DNA from: Tolypocladium sp. Sup5 PDA-1
Lineage: Eukaryota > Ascomycota > Sordariomycetes > Hypocreales > Ophiocordycipitaceae
DNA: 64,000 nt
NCBI GenBank assembly: GCA_000750105.3
Contig: JPHH03000003.1
Coordinates: 992,001 to 1,056,000 of the forward strand
Direction of reading: 5' to 3'
A model generated the notes under the pieces. That model did not search any database. It was given only the letters and a program-made list of their open reading frames with translations, and was not told the DNA's origin. Shown in pieces: positions 23,247 through 33,596 of this stretch (position 1 is its first letter; every line of letters starts with the position of its first letter). A program made the position numbers and the translations under genes.

Positions 23247-24790
23247 ATGGCGCCTCTGCGGCTGGTGCTCGGGGCGCTGTGCGCGGCGGCGGCGGCGACG
23301 GCGGCGACGGCCGCGCAGTGCATCGACAAGAAGCCGGCGTGGAAGCCGGTCACGGCGCCGGGCGTCGAGTACAAGGTCCTGCTGAACGGCCTGGCGCGTC
23401 CGCGCGGGCTCGTCATTGATGCGGAGGGGAATTTGCTTGTGGTTGAGCAGGGCGGCAAGGGGGTGAGGAGGGTGGTGCTGGACGATGGCGAGGGGACGCA
23501 TGTCTGCGTCAAGGAGAGCTCGCAGCTCGTTACCGAAAAGAGCGTGAGTTTCCCGATGCCCGCTCTCAGCTCTGGACGTAATGGCACGAGAGAGGATGAG
23601 TTCAAGCTGACTGTTGTCCAGCTCAACCACGGCATCGCCCTCTCCGCCGACGGCAAGACGCTCTTCGCCTCGTCGTCGACCACCGTCTACGCCTACGACT
23701 ACGACGCCGCCGCGGGCACCGCCGGCGCCGGCAGGAAGATCATCACGGGCATGGACCAGGGCGGGCACGCGACGCGCACGCTGCTGGTGCCGCAGCACAA
23801 CCCCAACCTGCTCGTCGTGTCGCGCGGCTCCGACGGCAACATCGACGCGGGCACGACGGACATTGGATCGGCGCGCAGCCAGATCCGCACGTTCGAGATT
23901 GACGCGCTCCTGGGCGACAGCGGCGAGGCGGTGCCGTACGCGAGCGGCGCGGTGCTCGGATGGGGACTTCGGAACAGCGTTGGCGTCGCCGAGGACCCCA
24001 CGACGGGATATATTGTGACTCCTCTCTCTCTTGTACAAGCGTCAAGGAGGCATGTGCTAACGCGAGGGTATGAAGTGGTCCGTCGAAAACTCCATCGACA
24101 ACATGAAGCGCTCGGGCGCGGACATTCATAACACGAACCCCGGCGAGGAGCTCAACTTCCACGGCCTGCCTAACGATACCGGCGGCGCCGTGTACGGCCG
24201 CAACTATGGCTACCCGGCGTGCGTGGCCATCTGGGACAGCGACAACGTGAAAGACTACCCCGGCGGCGCGGCGACGGGCAAGCAGATGGTGGGCGACCAG
24301 ATGCCGAGCAACTACACCGACGCCTTTTGCCGCGACGAGGCTGTGGCGCCGTACATTACCTTTGGCTCGCACCTGGCGCCTCTGGATATCGAGTTTCAGG
24401 ATGACGGGTCGGCGGCGTACATTTCCATGCATGGGAGCTGGTGAGTCCCGGAAGCCTCAAACATAGGCAACAACGCGAGAGGAGAGAGACAGGTCACTAA
24501 CAGGAGACAGGAACCGCCAACCACCCAACGGCTACCGCCTCAGCCGCGTGTCCTTTGCCAAGGGCTTCCCCGTCCAGGGCCGCAGCAGCCAGGACGCCGA
24601 GGAGCGCATCATGTGGAACGCGGACAACGCGGCGTGCCCCCAGCAGTGCTTCCGGCCCGTCGGGCTGGCGCTGGGCGGCGGCGGCAAGCGGCTGTACATG
24701 ACGAGCGACGCGACGGGCGAGCTGTACGCCATAACGGGCTTCCGTGCGTGTGGGTACCGGAGGAAGATGAATGTTCAGGCCTATTACTGA
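23247..24790 (+). CDS. secreted soluble quinoprotein, glucose/sorbosone dehydrogenase type
   Basis: PQQ-type six-bladed propeller of the sorbosone/glucose dehydrogenase superfamily, with a hydrophobic Ala-rich signal peptide (about residues 1-22) cleaved before QCIDKKP. Exons are 23247-23543, 23622-24014, 24067-24440 and 24511 onward; all three introns have GT/AG ends and keep the frame. Recognisable blocks are LNGLARPRGLVIDAEGNLLV, LNHGIALSADGKTLFAS, GQVL-like GWGLRNSVGVAEDP, GEELNFHGLP, YGRNYGYPACVAIWD, LAPLDIEFQDDGSAAYISMHGSW and RPVGLALGG. The frame ends at 24790, shortly after GELYAITGF. Related fungal proteins often carry a Ser/Thr-rich GPI-anchored tail, and a possible remnant lies at 25207-25590 after about 460 bases that do not read through. 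The 3' end is therefore uncertain: it may be a truncated gene or may have an unusually long last intron. Confidence 0.8.
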
Positions 24791-25206
24791 TGGGGAATGA
24801 ACTCGTCGTCAAAGGAACTCTACTGTCGCTAGAAGGAAGCACAAGAGTCTCTAAAAAGAAACAGTGTACTATTGAAACGACACTGGTTGTATGGATGCCA
24901 TGGTCGAGCAGTGTTGCTGGTCGTGTAAGTGGTCGTATGGCTTCCGCAATAGGCAGTCTCCGAGCACCGACACAGGAGAAGCTTGATTTCGACAACCAAA
25001 ACGGCAGCCAGGGGACCAGGGGAGACGGAGCTAGTGCGACATCACAGCCAGATATACTTGCATAACTTAATTACGAGGCAGCAAGTTTGGTAGAGCTGCA
25101 ACCGAGGCTGTTGGTCGCGATATTGCAGCAGCCCCCCCCGCATTCTTCAGCAAATAAAGTGTTCGTCTTCGCTCCTCATGAGAAGGTGATGGAAATTTCA
25201 ACACCG
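24791..25206. other. unexplained insert between the quinoprotein core and a Ser/Pro-rich reading frame
   Basis: About 416 bases with stops in all plus-strand frames. It is more AT-rich than the flanking exons and holds a C-tract near 25130. No terminal repeats or target duplication could be seen. It could be a 3' UTR, a long intron or inserted DNA. Confidence 0.4.
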
Positions 25207-25590
25207 CGGCCGCAGACAGTCCCAAGCTCTCGCCGCTCGTCGTCAACTTTGACGAGAATCTCGAGGGCCGCGTGGGCACGTCGTACACCACGCTGAGCGT
25301 ACAGACGACGGACCGCGGCGCCGCGTCCAGCTACTTCAGCTCCGTCTCGGCAACGCTGTCCCTGCCGACGCCCGCCGCCACCACGTCGCCCGCGTCCCTG
25401 ACGGGCGTCACGCCGCACGCGTCGGCGCCGGCAGATAGCCCGATGCCCACCCTCCCACCGGAGCCTGCCGACACGGGCTCCGGTGGTGGAGACGGCGGCA
25501 ACCCCGCTCCGGGCTCCACTCCTAGCTCCACCACCGGCCGCACCGCCAACGACGGCGGCAATGGCTCCTCTGGGGCGGCGGCCCTGTGGT
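25207..25590 (+). pseudogene. Ser/Thr/Pro-rich tail-like reading frame, probable remnant
   Basis: An open stretch in a single frame beginning around NFNTAAADSPKLSPLVV, followed by TSYTTLSVQTTDRG, then a long Ser/Thr/Pro/Gly-rich linker and GNGSSGAAALWSS. The last element looks like a GPI-anchor attachment region without its hydrophobic end. It has no start codon of its own and continues directly into the ankyrin fragment. I infer that it may once have been the C-terminal tail of the upstream quinoprotein, but that rests only on composition and position. It could instead be the 5' part of a real fused gene if a spliced first exon exists. Confidence 0.4.
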
Positions 25591-26040
25591 CCAGCTTCGA
25601 TGTCAGGGACGACAAACTGGTCAGGTTGCTCATATCGCACGGGGCGTCTTTGGCCTTAATGGGTAATCCAGGGCTCAGCGAGGGGGTAGTCTATGGCTCC
25701 CTGGCCATCGTTGGCCTGATGCTCTCAAGGCCCGAGGTTCATGTCGCGGGTGCGGATCAGAGTGGCAAAACGGCACTACACCGTGTCAGTAAACGCCGGG
25801 ACATTAACTCTATTCTACCTATCATCAAGGAACTCATCGATCGCGGCGCTGTGATAGACCACGTCGCGCTAACGGGGACACCTCTGCATGTGATGCTGCG
25901 GAGTCAACACGGACAACGGGCCGGGGGGCGGAGACAACGAAGTTGGCGACCGACTGGCTGCATATATCGCGAGGGAGTATCTAGATGCGTCGGACACCGA
26001 AGACGACGAGGATGAGGTTAGAGTCGGACGAGGAAGAAGG
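25591..26040 (+). pseudogene. truncated ankyrin-repeat copy
   Basis: A partial paralogue of the ankyrin gene at 26468-27490. It aligns from LLISHGAS through KTALHRVSKRRDINSILPII and DRGAVIDHVALTGTPLHV, against ETALHLISARKDIGTIRPII and DRGVSINRVALTGTPLFV in the intact copy. It then jumps to DNEVGDRLAAYIAREYL, which matches NEIGDRLVAFTARAY at the very end of the intact copy. About 200 codons are missing in between, and the two blocks are in different frames. The acidic/Arg-rich sequence after the match (SDTEDDEDEV) has no counterpart in the intact gene. Confidence 0.7.
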
Positions 26041-26467
26041 CGGAGAAAGTTTGCTCAGTGGCATGCAATACCTTCCGCGCTTTTAATTAGCATAATTCAG
26101 TCAATAACAATGCGGCAACTTGCATGGGAGCTCTGTGCCTGTAGGATCCTGTTGACCTTCCCACGGCCGCGCCCCTCGCCGGGGTGCTGGCAGGACTCGC
26201 AGAGGACTTGCTGTGTGCCGGAAAACTCGAGCAGCCTGGGAAGGCGAGGCTGCAAGGCTTGGATGGGCGTGGCCTGCTCTTGTGCAGCTCCAGCTTGGGT
26301 TCCCGGCCTCAAACTTGGACCGAAGCAACAATACAACTTTGGCATTTTCTTGTGGACGTTGCCTCTTCTTCTTCGGTGCTCTATCGTCATCGGTATCCCC
26401 TCCACACCGCCACACGTCCTCCACGACAGGCTACTCATATCGCACGGGGCGTGTCTGATCGGCTTCA
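26041..26467. other. spacer between the two ankyrin copies
   Basis: About 430 bases. The last 40 share an almost identical ctcatatcgcacggggcg block with the start of the truncated copy, so homology begins before the annotated start of the intact gene. A spliced upstream exon is possible but I could not build one with confidence. Confidence 0.5.
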
Positions 26468-27490
26468 ATGGTCGAGCACGAGCTCCGCCGGGCGGTGGTA
26501 CATGGCTCCATGGCCCACGTCGACCAGGCGCTCTCGAGGCCTGATGTGGACGTTTTTGGTATAAACGCGTTCGGCGAGACGGCACTGCACCTTATCAGCG
26601 CACGCAAGGACATTGGCACGATCCGGCCCATCATCAAGAAACTCATGGATCGCGGCGTTTCGATAAACCGCGTCGCGTTGACTGGAACGCCGCTATTCGT
26701 GGCGGTGCGGTGGCTACGGCTCAAAGCAGCGCTGATTCTACTTGACTGCGGCGCGGACCCGTCGACCGAGTACGTTGACGACCAGAGGATGAATGTCTTG
26801 CATCGCTGCGTCGGCGTTGAGCCGCTGGCGTGGAACGGCGAGCGAGCCTTCAACTTGGAGGAGTGGACCAAGGACCACCGGGAACTGGTGCGACGCATCG
26901 CGGCTCCAGGCGTGCATCTGGAGGCACAATCATTCTGCCCGATGACGTGGATGGACGGCACGCCCTTGTTCTTCGCGGCGGCGTTTTCCCAGGACCCTGT
27001 TTGCGTCAGGATACTGCTGGAGATCGGTGCCAACCCGTCGGCCCCCGTTACGGCCCGCCAAATATTCTTGCAGGATCCCCGCATGACCATTCTCACCGGC
27101 CTGTTGAGGACCTTCTTCCCGGGTGAAGGCCCGCAGAGTGAGACCCCGGGTGCTCAGATATATCCTTGGAACGACCGCCGTAACGACAAGCGGGTGCTCG
27201 TGCTTGTCATGTTGTTAAATCGCGGCGCGACCTTGGGTCCCATAGCCGACGTCTCTCCCTCGTCCTCGTCGTCTGCCCTCGCATTCGCATGCGAGAGAGG
27301 CCCGTTTGACAATTATGCGATGCTCGAGCTGCTGCTGAAGAAATCAAAGGCCGCCAACGTTACGCTGCAGTACCTCCAGGAGATGCGGCGTGAATACGGA
27401 GAGCTCCCCTTGGGCGGCGGCCTCAACGAAATCGGCGACCGACTGGTGGCCTTTACCGCGAGGGCGTATCCAGGTTCGGTGGGCTCCTGA
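26468..27490 (+). CDS. ankyrin-repeat protein
   Basis: Intronless frame of 340 residues. Ankyrin repeats are visible at about 6-33 (LRRAVVHGSMAHVDQAL), 34-70 (GETALHLISARKDIGTI), 71-101 (TGTPLFVAVRWLRLKAALIL) and again around DGTPLFFAAAFSQDPVCVRI. Further degenerate repeats carry LNRGATLGP and FDNYAMLELLLKKS. It ends in NEIGDRLVAFTARAYPGS. Ankyrin proteins of this kind are numerous and variable in filamentous fungi, with mostly unknown targets, so I assign no function beyond protein binding. The homologous DNA extends slightly upstream of the ATG in a shifted frame, so the N-terminus may be spliced or shortened. Confidence 0.8.
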   Translation: MVEHELRRAVVHGSMAHVDQALSRPDVDVFGINAFGETALHLISARKDIGTIRPIIKKLMDRGVSINRVALTGTPLFVAVRWLRLKAALILLDCGADPSTEYVDDQRMNVLHRCVGVEPLAWNGERAFNLEEWTKDHRELVRRIAAPGVHLEAQSFCPMTWMDGTPLFFAAAFSQDPVCVRILLEIGANPSAPVTARQIFLQDPRMTILTGLLRTFFPGEGPQSETPGAQIYPWNDRRNDKRVLVLVMLLNRGATLGPIADVSPSSSSSALAFACERGPFDNYAMLELLLKKSKAANVTLQYLQEMRREYGELPLGGGLNEIGDRLVAFTARAYPGSVGS

Positions 27491-28183
27491 GCGAGCATGC
27501 CCAAGCATAATACGGGCTGGCATGATGGACGCTGAATCCGTACTCTGCTTGTATGGTAGCTTGTTGCATGGAAGCGTGGGTGATTCTGTCTGGTATGTGT
27601 GTGGTACTCTTATCAGTTTCTGTTTCTGGCAGCAGACGAGCGCTTCTGTGCCTTTACTTGGCATACTCCAGACAATGACAATGATCGTGAGGAAGCACTT
27701 TGTGAGTGTGAAGTGAAAAGCGATGACTCTCCATCGTTGTGGCATGAATAGGGGCGACTGGAAGTCGTCTTGTTGATCTTGTTGGTCTTGCATTGTTTGG
27801 ATGAAGTTCGGGTTGCCCCGCAGCAAGAAACGTGGGTTTTAGCGCCTACGCTCCTCCTGCCTGCCAGGTCGCGCCCGTTGTTCGCGCGCATCGCACCTCC
27901 CACTGGCGGGCACTTGCAGCAGCGCATCATCAACACCACCGTCGATAATACTTCGTACCTATCCTCGTCAACCTCACTCGCTTCTGCTCTTACACAACGC
28001 TGCGGCGATGACGCGCCGCTGAGGCGTCTGGAGGTATACGGCATCCGCTTCGGCCATGCGACGGCTTCTGCGCTTGTGTATTCACGCCGTCCCGTCTCGA
28101 GCTGCCAATTGAGCTTGTCGCATCTCACGATACACGTCCCGCCTTCGAGATCGTCGCGTCGTCGCAGACGTCCATCGCCCGCC
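27491..28183. other. intergenic region
   Basis: The frame of the next gene is open back to 27770, but translation upstream of 28184 has no domain-like features. I treat this stretch as flank and 5' leader. Confidence 0.5.
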
Positions 28184-28933
28184 ATGCCCGCCCTCGTCAC
28201 GAACTTCGACCTCCCAATCTTCCTCCTCTCGTCATCGGCATCGCTACCACCGCCCTCTCCAACAACCGCCACGCCCACCCTGCCCTTCGTCGCGCGCCAA
28301 AACAGCAACCCGACAGGGACCCCCATCATCATCCCCACCACCTACGGCTCCCTCAACGACTCGCCCTCGCCCGGCATCGTCGTCGCCATCGTCCTCGGCT
28401 CCGTCGCCGGCTTCCTCGTGCTGCTCTTCCTCATCTACTCGGCCCTCGGCTTCGGCCCCGCCGTCCTCGGCGCCGGCTGGGGCACCCGCACCGTCGAGGT
28501 CTCGGGCATGGCCGCCTCGCGCAGCGTCCTCAGCTTCCGCTCCCGCCCCGAGCACGGCAAGCACCATCGCCACCCCCGGCGCAGTGGCGCCCACGCGACC
28601 GAGATGTTTGAGGTGCGTACCCGCGAGCGCGTCGTCCAGGAGGGTGGTCAGCAGGCGCCGCCCATCATCATCGAGCCGACACGCCAGCCCCCTCCGCCCA
28701 CGTTCGTGCCGCCGCCGCCGCCGCCGCGGGTCGTGCGAGACGACGATGAGGATGAGGTGGTGGTCATCGAGGAGCACAGCCCGCCCCCGCGGCGCAAGAG
28801 CCGCAGGCACAGCAGTAGGAGCCGGCGCAGCGACGAGAGGCGACGGAGCTACCGGGACGTCGACCCGCCGCGGGAGGCCAGGAGGGAAAGCAGCAGGCGG
28901 CACAGCAGCAGAGACTACAGCAGAGAGCCTTGA
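28184..28933 (+). CDS. single-pass membrane protein with basic Arg/Ser-rich tail
   Basis: 249 residues from the ATG at 28184. A Ser/Thr/Pro-rich N-terminal region (1-62) is followed by one clear transmembrane helix at about 64-86 (GIVVAIVLGSVAGFLVLLFL). A short juxtamembrane part, GAGWGTRTVEVSG, comes next. The tail has a His/Arg-rich block, a Pro run (PPPPPPRVV), an acidic DDDEDEVVVIEEH patch and a final Arg/Ser-rich segment (RRKSRRHSSRSRRSDE). This layout, a glycosylatable outside, one helix and a disordered cytosolic tail, is common in small fungal plasma-membrane sensors or adaptors, but no specific function can be read. The frame is open upstream, so the start was chosen by context and loss of sensible sequence. 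Confidence 0.72.
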   Translation: MPALVTNFDLPIFLLSSSASLPPPSPTTATPTLPFVARQNSNPTGTPIIIPTTYGSLNDSPSPGIVVAIVLGSVAGFLVLLFLIYSALGFGPAVLGAGWGTRTVEVSGMAASRSVLSFRSRPEHGKHHRHPRRSGAHATEMFEVRTRERVVQEGGQQAPPIIIEPTRQPPPPTFVPPPPPPRVVRDDDEDEVVVIEEHSPPPRRKSRRHSSRSRRSDERRRSYRDVDPPREARRESSRRHSSRDYSREP

Positions 28934-29673
28934 GAGAGATATCCACGTGGTGCGGGCCCGGCCCTATGCGAATTCCTGCCCTGTCTCATGCTAGTATACG
29001 GACTGCGGAACGACCTCATGTCTCGGACGACTTGGATCTGCGCCATGCCTGGAATGCTCGCGAGGCACGGAAGCTTGATTTTTAGTATTCTCTTCTTGGA
29101 CGGATTGGTTTAGAGAAACATCATCATGATATGACGCCGGCAATGCGTGGGGACAATCTAAAGACTACGGATACGCAACGAAAGAGATGGATACACGAGT
29201 TTCTAACGGGAGGAGCGAATCTAGCGCGCGGCAGACGGACCCAGGAGTTTTGGAGGATATCCGTTGGCTTTGGCGCGTACCTTAATCGGAAGTAGAGATA
29301 TACGAGTAGCACGTCCCGGCGGCTTTAAACATTGGCATTGGTATAATACATCTCCAGACCCAGGAATATACAAAACGTACATCAATGCCTCCGGCCAACC
29401 CTCCCCGGTCCTTTAATAACTGTGTCTCAACAACCCCCCACACCATAGAAGATAACCTAGATGCGCGTTTCCCATTTCTCCTTGACTAGATGACCAGTTT
29501 CAAACCAAGTGTAGTCTGTACTTTTCGACCAAACCCCCAGCAAAACACATTCAGCCACCCAATTGACCTTGACTCTCCACAGCCGACTTGCTCTCGCCCC
29601 AGGGTATACCGTACGGCCAGTTACCGTTGCAGACAAGCCACCAGCTCCAGGGCCCAAGGACCGCCGCTCCGTT
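28934..29673. other. convergent intergenic region
   Basis: The 3' flanks of two convergent genes. No coding region recognised. Confidence 0.5.
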
Positions 29674-32600
29674 TTACATGCTCATTCCTCTACCATTCGA
29701 TCCGTTTCCACTGCCGTTCCCATTGCCATTGCCATTGCCACCGGTGCCGCCGGTGCCGTTCCCACTTTGCTGGCCACCAAAGAAAAAGGTATCAAACGGA
29801 TTCATCTGCTGCCCTTCACCAAAGTCGTTGTGCATCCCCTCCCAGTTGATGCCGAAGCCCAGGTCTAGTTGTGCCTGGTCCAGGCCGTTCACGTCGCCAT
29901 TTGGCGTAGCCCCGAGGTTCTGCAGAAACTCCATAGTCTGCGCGTCGGGGTAGTCCATGGAGCCCTGCATCCCAAACTGATGCCCCATAAAGGTATTGCC
30001 CGATGCCGCTGATTGCTGAGGCGCGGTCCGTCGAGACACCGGCGGCGACGGGACCAAGGAAGGGTCAATCGACGAGCCTCCATCCTGGCTCATCGTCCTC
30101 TCACCGGGACTGGGCCCACGGTGAGAGCCAGATTGGGACATGAAGGTGTCTGCGTCAAACGTCTTCGACTTGCCCAGAGGAGGTGTCTGCATATCGCCCG
30201 TTACAGACAGGCTCGGTGATGACAGGTTATCAGATATCGACAGGTCGAACTGGAAGGGGGCTTGCTCCGACTGGTGATGTCGATGGCGGGACGGGGGTTG
30301 CAAAGTTGCAGCATCGGGCGCCGACGCCCAGTTGAGTGTTTCTCGCCTCTGTCGCCGCGAATGCTGCGCAGGGGTGCCGAACCCGCCTCTTGAGCTGGCC
30401 ATCTTGATCGTAGCCTTGGCCGTCCGATCGAAAGCGTCGCGGCAGGTTTCGGCGGGCGGGCACTTGTCGATCATATCGGAGAACACTGACTTGGCTGCCA
30501 GTACGGTGAAATCGACCTCGTCCATGGACTGCCGCAGGGTTAGCGCATCCTACAAACGCGGCAAGCGTGGCAAGCGTACAGTACGCTGAAGGGGGACTTA
30601 CCAGGCGGCTGCGCACTACTGGCGAGTGCCAGATGGCGTACAGGTAGGAGATACCCGCCATGAAGAGGTGATGCGTGGATAGGTACGTGTAGCTCACGAG
30701 GCCGCTGAGATGAAGCTGGCGGTAGATTCGCAGGATCTTCTGTCCTGCCTCTGCAACCTTGAGGTAGATTCGGTCTTCGTCCTCGCGTAGCTCGGCCGTG
30801 AACGCGGTCGGGCTGTTGACTTCGTCGGAGGTGTTGTACTCTCCCTCGAACATGGCGGGGACGCTCAAGCTCTGCCTGTACAGCATGATGATAGCTTGCC
30901 AGTAGTTGAGCTCCAGAAACTCCGTCGAAAAGGCCACGCCAGTCTCCAGCCTCGTTGGCGCTGACGTCTTCCACTGATACAGCCTCCTGTCGATGTCAAT
31001 TCGCCAAGACCTGAAGGAATCGAACTGGACGAGGAATGGCGACGGCAGGTCTGTATGCATTTCTGGATATTGCTTGCCCTGGTTGCCGGTAACCCGTGTG
31101 AGCTGCGCCTGGTTGTATTGCAGGACCTGGAGGATCTCAGACTGCAGCATGCGCAGACGGAAATAATGGTGGGCGACGTGTTTATAACTGGGCTGCTGTT
31201 CGCCTTCAGGGGGATCCAGGAAACCGGTCGGGGTGATGTAGTCGTCGTCCAGCAACGACGGCAATTCGGTGGTGATGACCTGGTCGCTAATGCCAAAGGG
31301 CCTTCCGACGCAAGTGCTCACCAGTCGGTCGAACGAATATGTGCACCACCAAAGTCGGCGTCGCATATCGCGAATCCGCAGTCGTCGCCCTCGTTCTTGG
31401 GGACCGCCGCCCTCTCGAGAGCTTGCGCCGCTGTCGGTTGTGTTCGCTTCGGATGATGGGTCCGGCGGCAAGCCTTCGACATCTCCGCCATCCTCATGGT
31501 GAAGTCCAAGATCCACCGCAAGACGTACCGCCACCCCGGTTATGTACCTGAACCAAACAGTCAGTCGGTGATTTTCTCCTTGCATTTCTGCGCGCAAATG
31601 CTCACCAAAGCCCGGGCGGAACAGGACGAAGCAGCGCAAAATTGGCGAGCAACAGCACGGCCTGCAGCACTTCCAGCCCTCCGCCGCTGAAACTCAGACA
31701 CGACTCCAGATGAACAATGGCGCTCGCGTGGTACTCTTCCGGCTGGTTCGGGCTCTTGCCCTGATGCAGAGCCATCTTTGCGTCGTCCGAGGCTTCCGTC
31801 TTGACGGGCTCACCAACAATAACTCCACAGCCAATGGCAAAGACCATGTTGAGCAAGTACAGCTCTCGAGCTGCCAGGCCCTGCCCCGCGTTCTCGTAGG
31901 CGTGCTCGAACACCTGCATAAACTCGCCTCGATGGAGGATCGGGATCTGGGGGTTAGCATGTTCAAAGTAGAGGGTGACCAGCCGCCGTCCAACATCCTT
32001 GTCGGGAAACGGGGCTGGTTGAATCGTGGGCTTCGTATGCAGGCCAAAGAAGGAGTCACGCATCGAGGTGCCACTGCCGCTGGGATTGCGATTGCCGGAC
32101 CGGTCGCCCGTGCTGGGGTCATTGACAGAGTATTGGACCGCAGCGAAGACCACTCTCGCAAAAGAGACTCCTGATGCGGAGGCCAGGGACCTCGGCTTGG
32201 ACGGGCTGACAATATTCAACATTGCCGGGCTTTGACCAGCCTTCTTGGCCTTGAGCGACTCCAATGCTTGGTTATGCGACTTTGCAGCGCCTCGATCCCC
32301 AAATTCGGACTGGCCAGGGTATCCGCTGTCAGCACCTGACAGCGTGCTGGACGCGTCCACGCTGGGGCGGGAACATAGCTCCAGGTTCTCGGCTGGCGGG
32401 AAAGAGAGGTTGTTGGATATAAGAATCTTCTCCAACTGCTCTACGCGGGTCTCTAGGTAGAAGACATAACTGCAGAGAGTGTCAGAATCCGCATAGGACA
32501 TGGATAGGTGTGATGATACTAGGCCGCGCGAGCCTGCTCACCGTGATGTAGTCTTTTACCTTCGAGGGATCTCCTTCTTGGTGATGGGGTCGTAGCCGAC

Positions 32601-32897
32601 ACAGGCAACGCCAGCCTTGGCGCAACTTGCGCAGCTCGGCAGCTTCTGGTCGCATCGATTCTTGCGCAGCCGGCAGCGGTTGCATGCGCTCACGTTGCGG
32701 AAATTGCTACTCTGGCCGGCCTTGCCGTTGGCGACATTACCACCGGCGCCGTGGAGCGCATCGCCCGGCTGGTCGGGCGGACTGGCCTGGCCGTCGCGAG
32801 GCAAACCGTCGTCGAAGGAAGACTGCCGTTGCCGCTTGCTACCTGGTTGAGGGTTGGGAGACGGAGGACCATGCGAGGGCATGGTGCAAGGCCCCAC
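29674..32897 (-). CDS. Zn2Cys6 fungal transcription factor (large)
   Basis: Nuclear binuclear-zinc-cluster regulator of 1007 residues. Exons are 32560-32897, 31606-32469, 30602-31547 and 29674-30549, all joined in frame. The cluster is at 72-99 (C72, C75, C82, C89, C92, C99; spacing 2-6-6-2-6) in VSACNRCRLRKNRCD, followed by PITKKEIPRSYVFYLE and a coiled-coil dimerisation helix TRVEQLEKILISNN that starts exactly at the first intron. The fungal-specific transcription factor domain covers the middle, with the landmark MRRRLWWCTYSFDRLVSTCV and GRPFGISDQVITTELP. The last 290 residues are low-complexity and rich in Gln/Ser/Pro. They end in a Gly/Asn run (GNGNGNGNGSGNGSNG), probably an activation region. 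Targets are unknown. The Tc1 element sits about 650 bp upstream of its start. Confidence 0.93.
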
Positions 32898-33551
32898 GAA
32901 GGTGTCTCGTCTGCGCGCGGGAGTCGGAGCTTCGCGAGGGAGGAGGATTGGTCGTTCGGCCGAGTCTCGAGGAATGTTAGTGCACGGCTCCGAGGACGGC
33001 GGGGTGGCAAGGCTAATACGGCAGCCGCAGGATGAAAAGCGCTACATCCGACGTACTCTTTCTCGTTCCTGCTGGACGGAGCGTGCGATGACTTATGCTG
33101 GAGTTCTCGTGCTATGGTCCATCATCCAACCGGACCAGCACTGCTTTCGAGGAGCGGATTCAGGTGTGGATCGGCGCGCGAGTAACAGAACGCCCACTTC
33201 AGCTGCACCATCGGCCCTACTCGTACTCACGACGAGTGGCGGCGGTCCGTGGCGAGACGACGACCGGGCGGAACAGGGTAAGACGGCGACGTATACTCGT
33301 ACGGATGCTGGGCTGGACGCTGGGGACGGATGGGAGACGATGAGTGACGCTCGCTGGGTGAGGCGGACGGGATGTCGAGGCTGCGTCGAGCGACGAGAGA
33401 CGATAAACGCTCGGGGAAACAGGGTCGTCTCGAAAGCTCCCTCTGGCTGCTCGGTGCTCGTTTGGCGTGTGCGGCTGCTAGTGCTTGTTGGTGCTCGTTG
33501 GTGGTATCTGCGTGCACCGGAGCGCAACGGGGCTGATAAAGCGACGGATTC
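32898..33551. promoter_or_regulatory. upstream region of the Zn2Cys6 gene
   Basis: About 650 bases between the regulator's start and the transposon. A 244-codon plus-strand frame crosses it but has no protein-like features. It likely holds the regulator's promoter, now cut off at its far side by the Tc1 insertion. Confidence 0.45.
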
Positions 33552-33553
33552 TA

Positions 33554-33582
33554 CGGAGGTCGCTTTCAAAATAGTTGTCCAG
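33554..33582 (+). repeat. left terminal inverted repeat of the Tc1 element
   Basis: 29 bases that exactly match the reverse complement of the right repeat. The preceding TA at 33552-33553 is the target-site copy. Confidence 0.96.
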
Positions 33583-33596
33583 CGCTGAAACTACCG

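Noticed and set aside
32854..33588. 244-codon plus-strand frame between the Zn2Cys6 gene and the transposon
   Set aside because: It overlaps the regulator's first exon and the transposon's left repeat and has no protein-like features.
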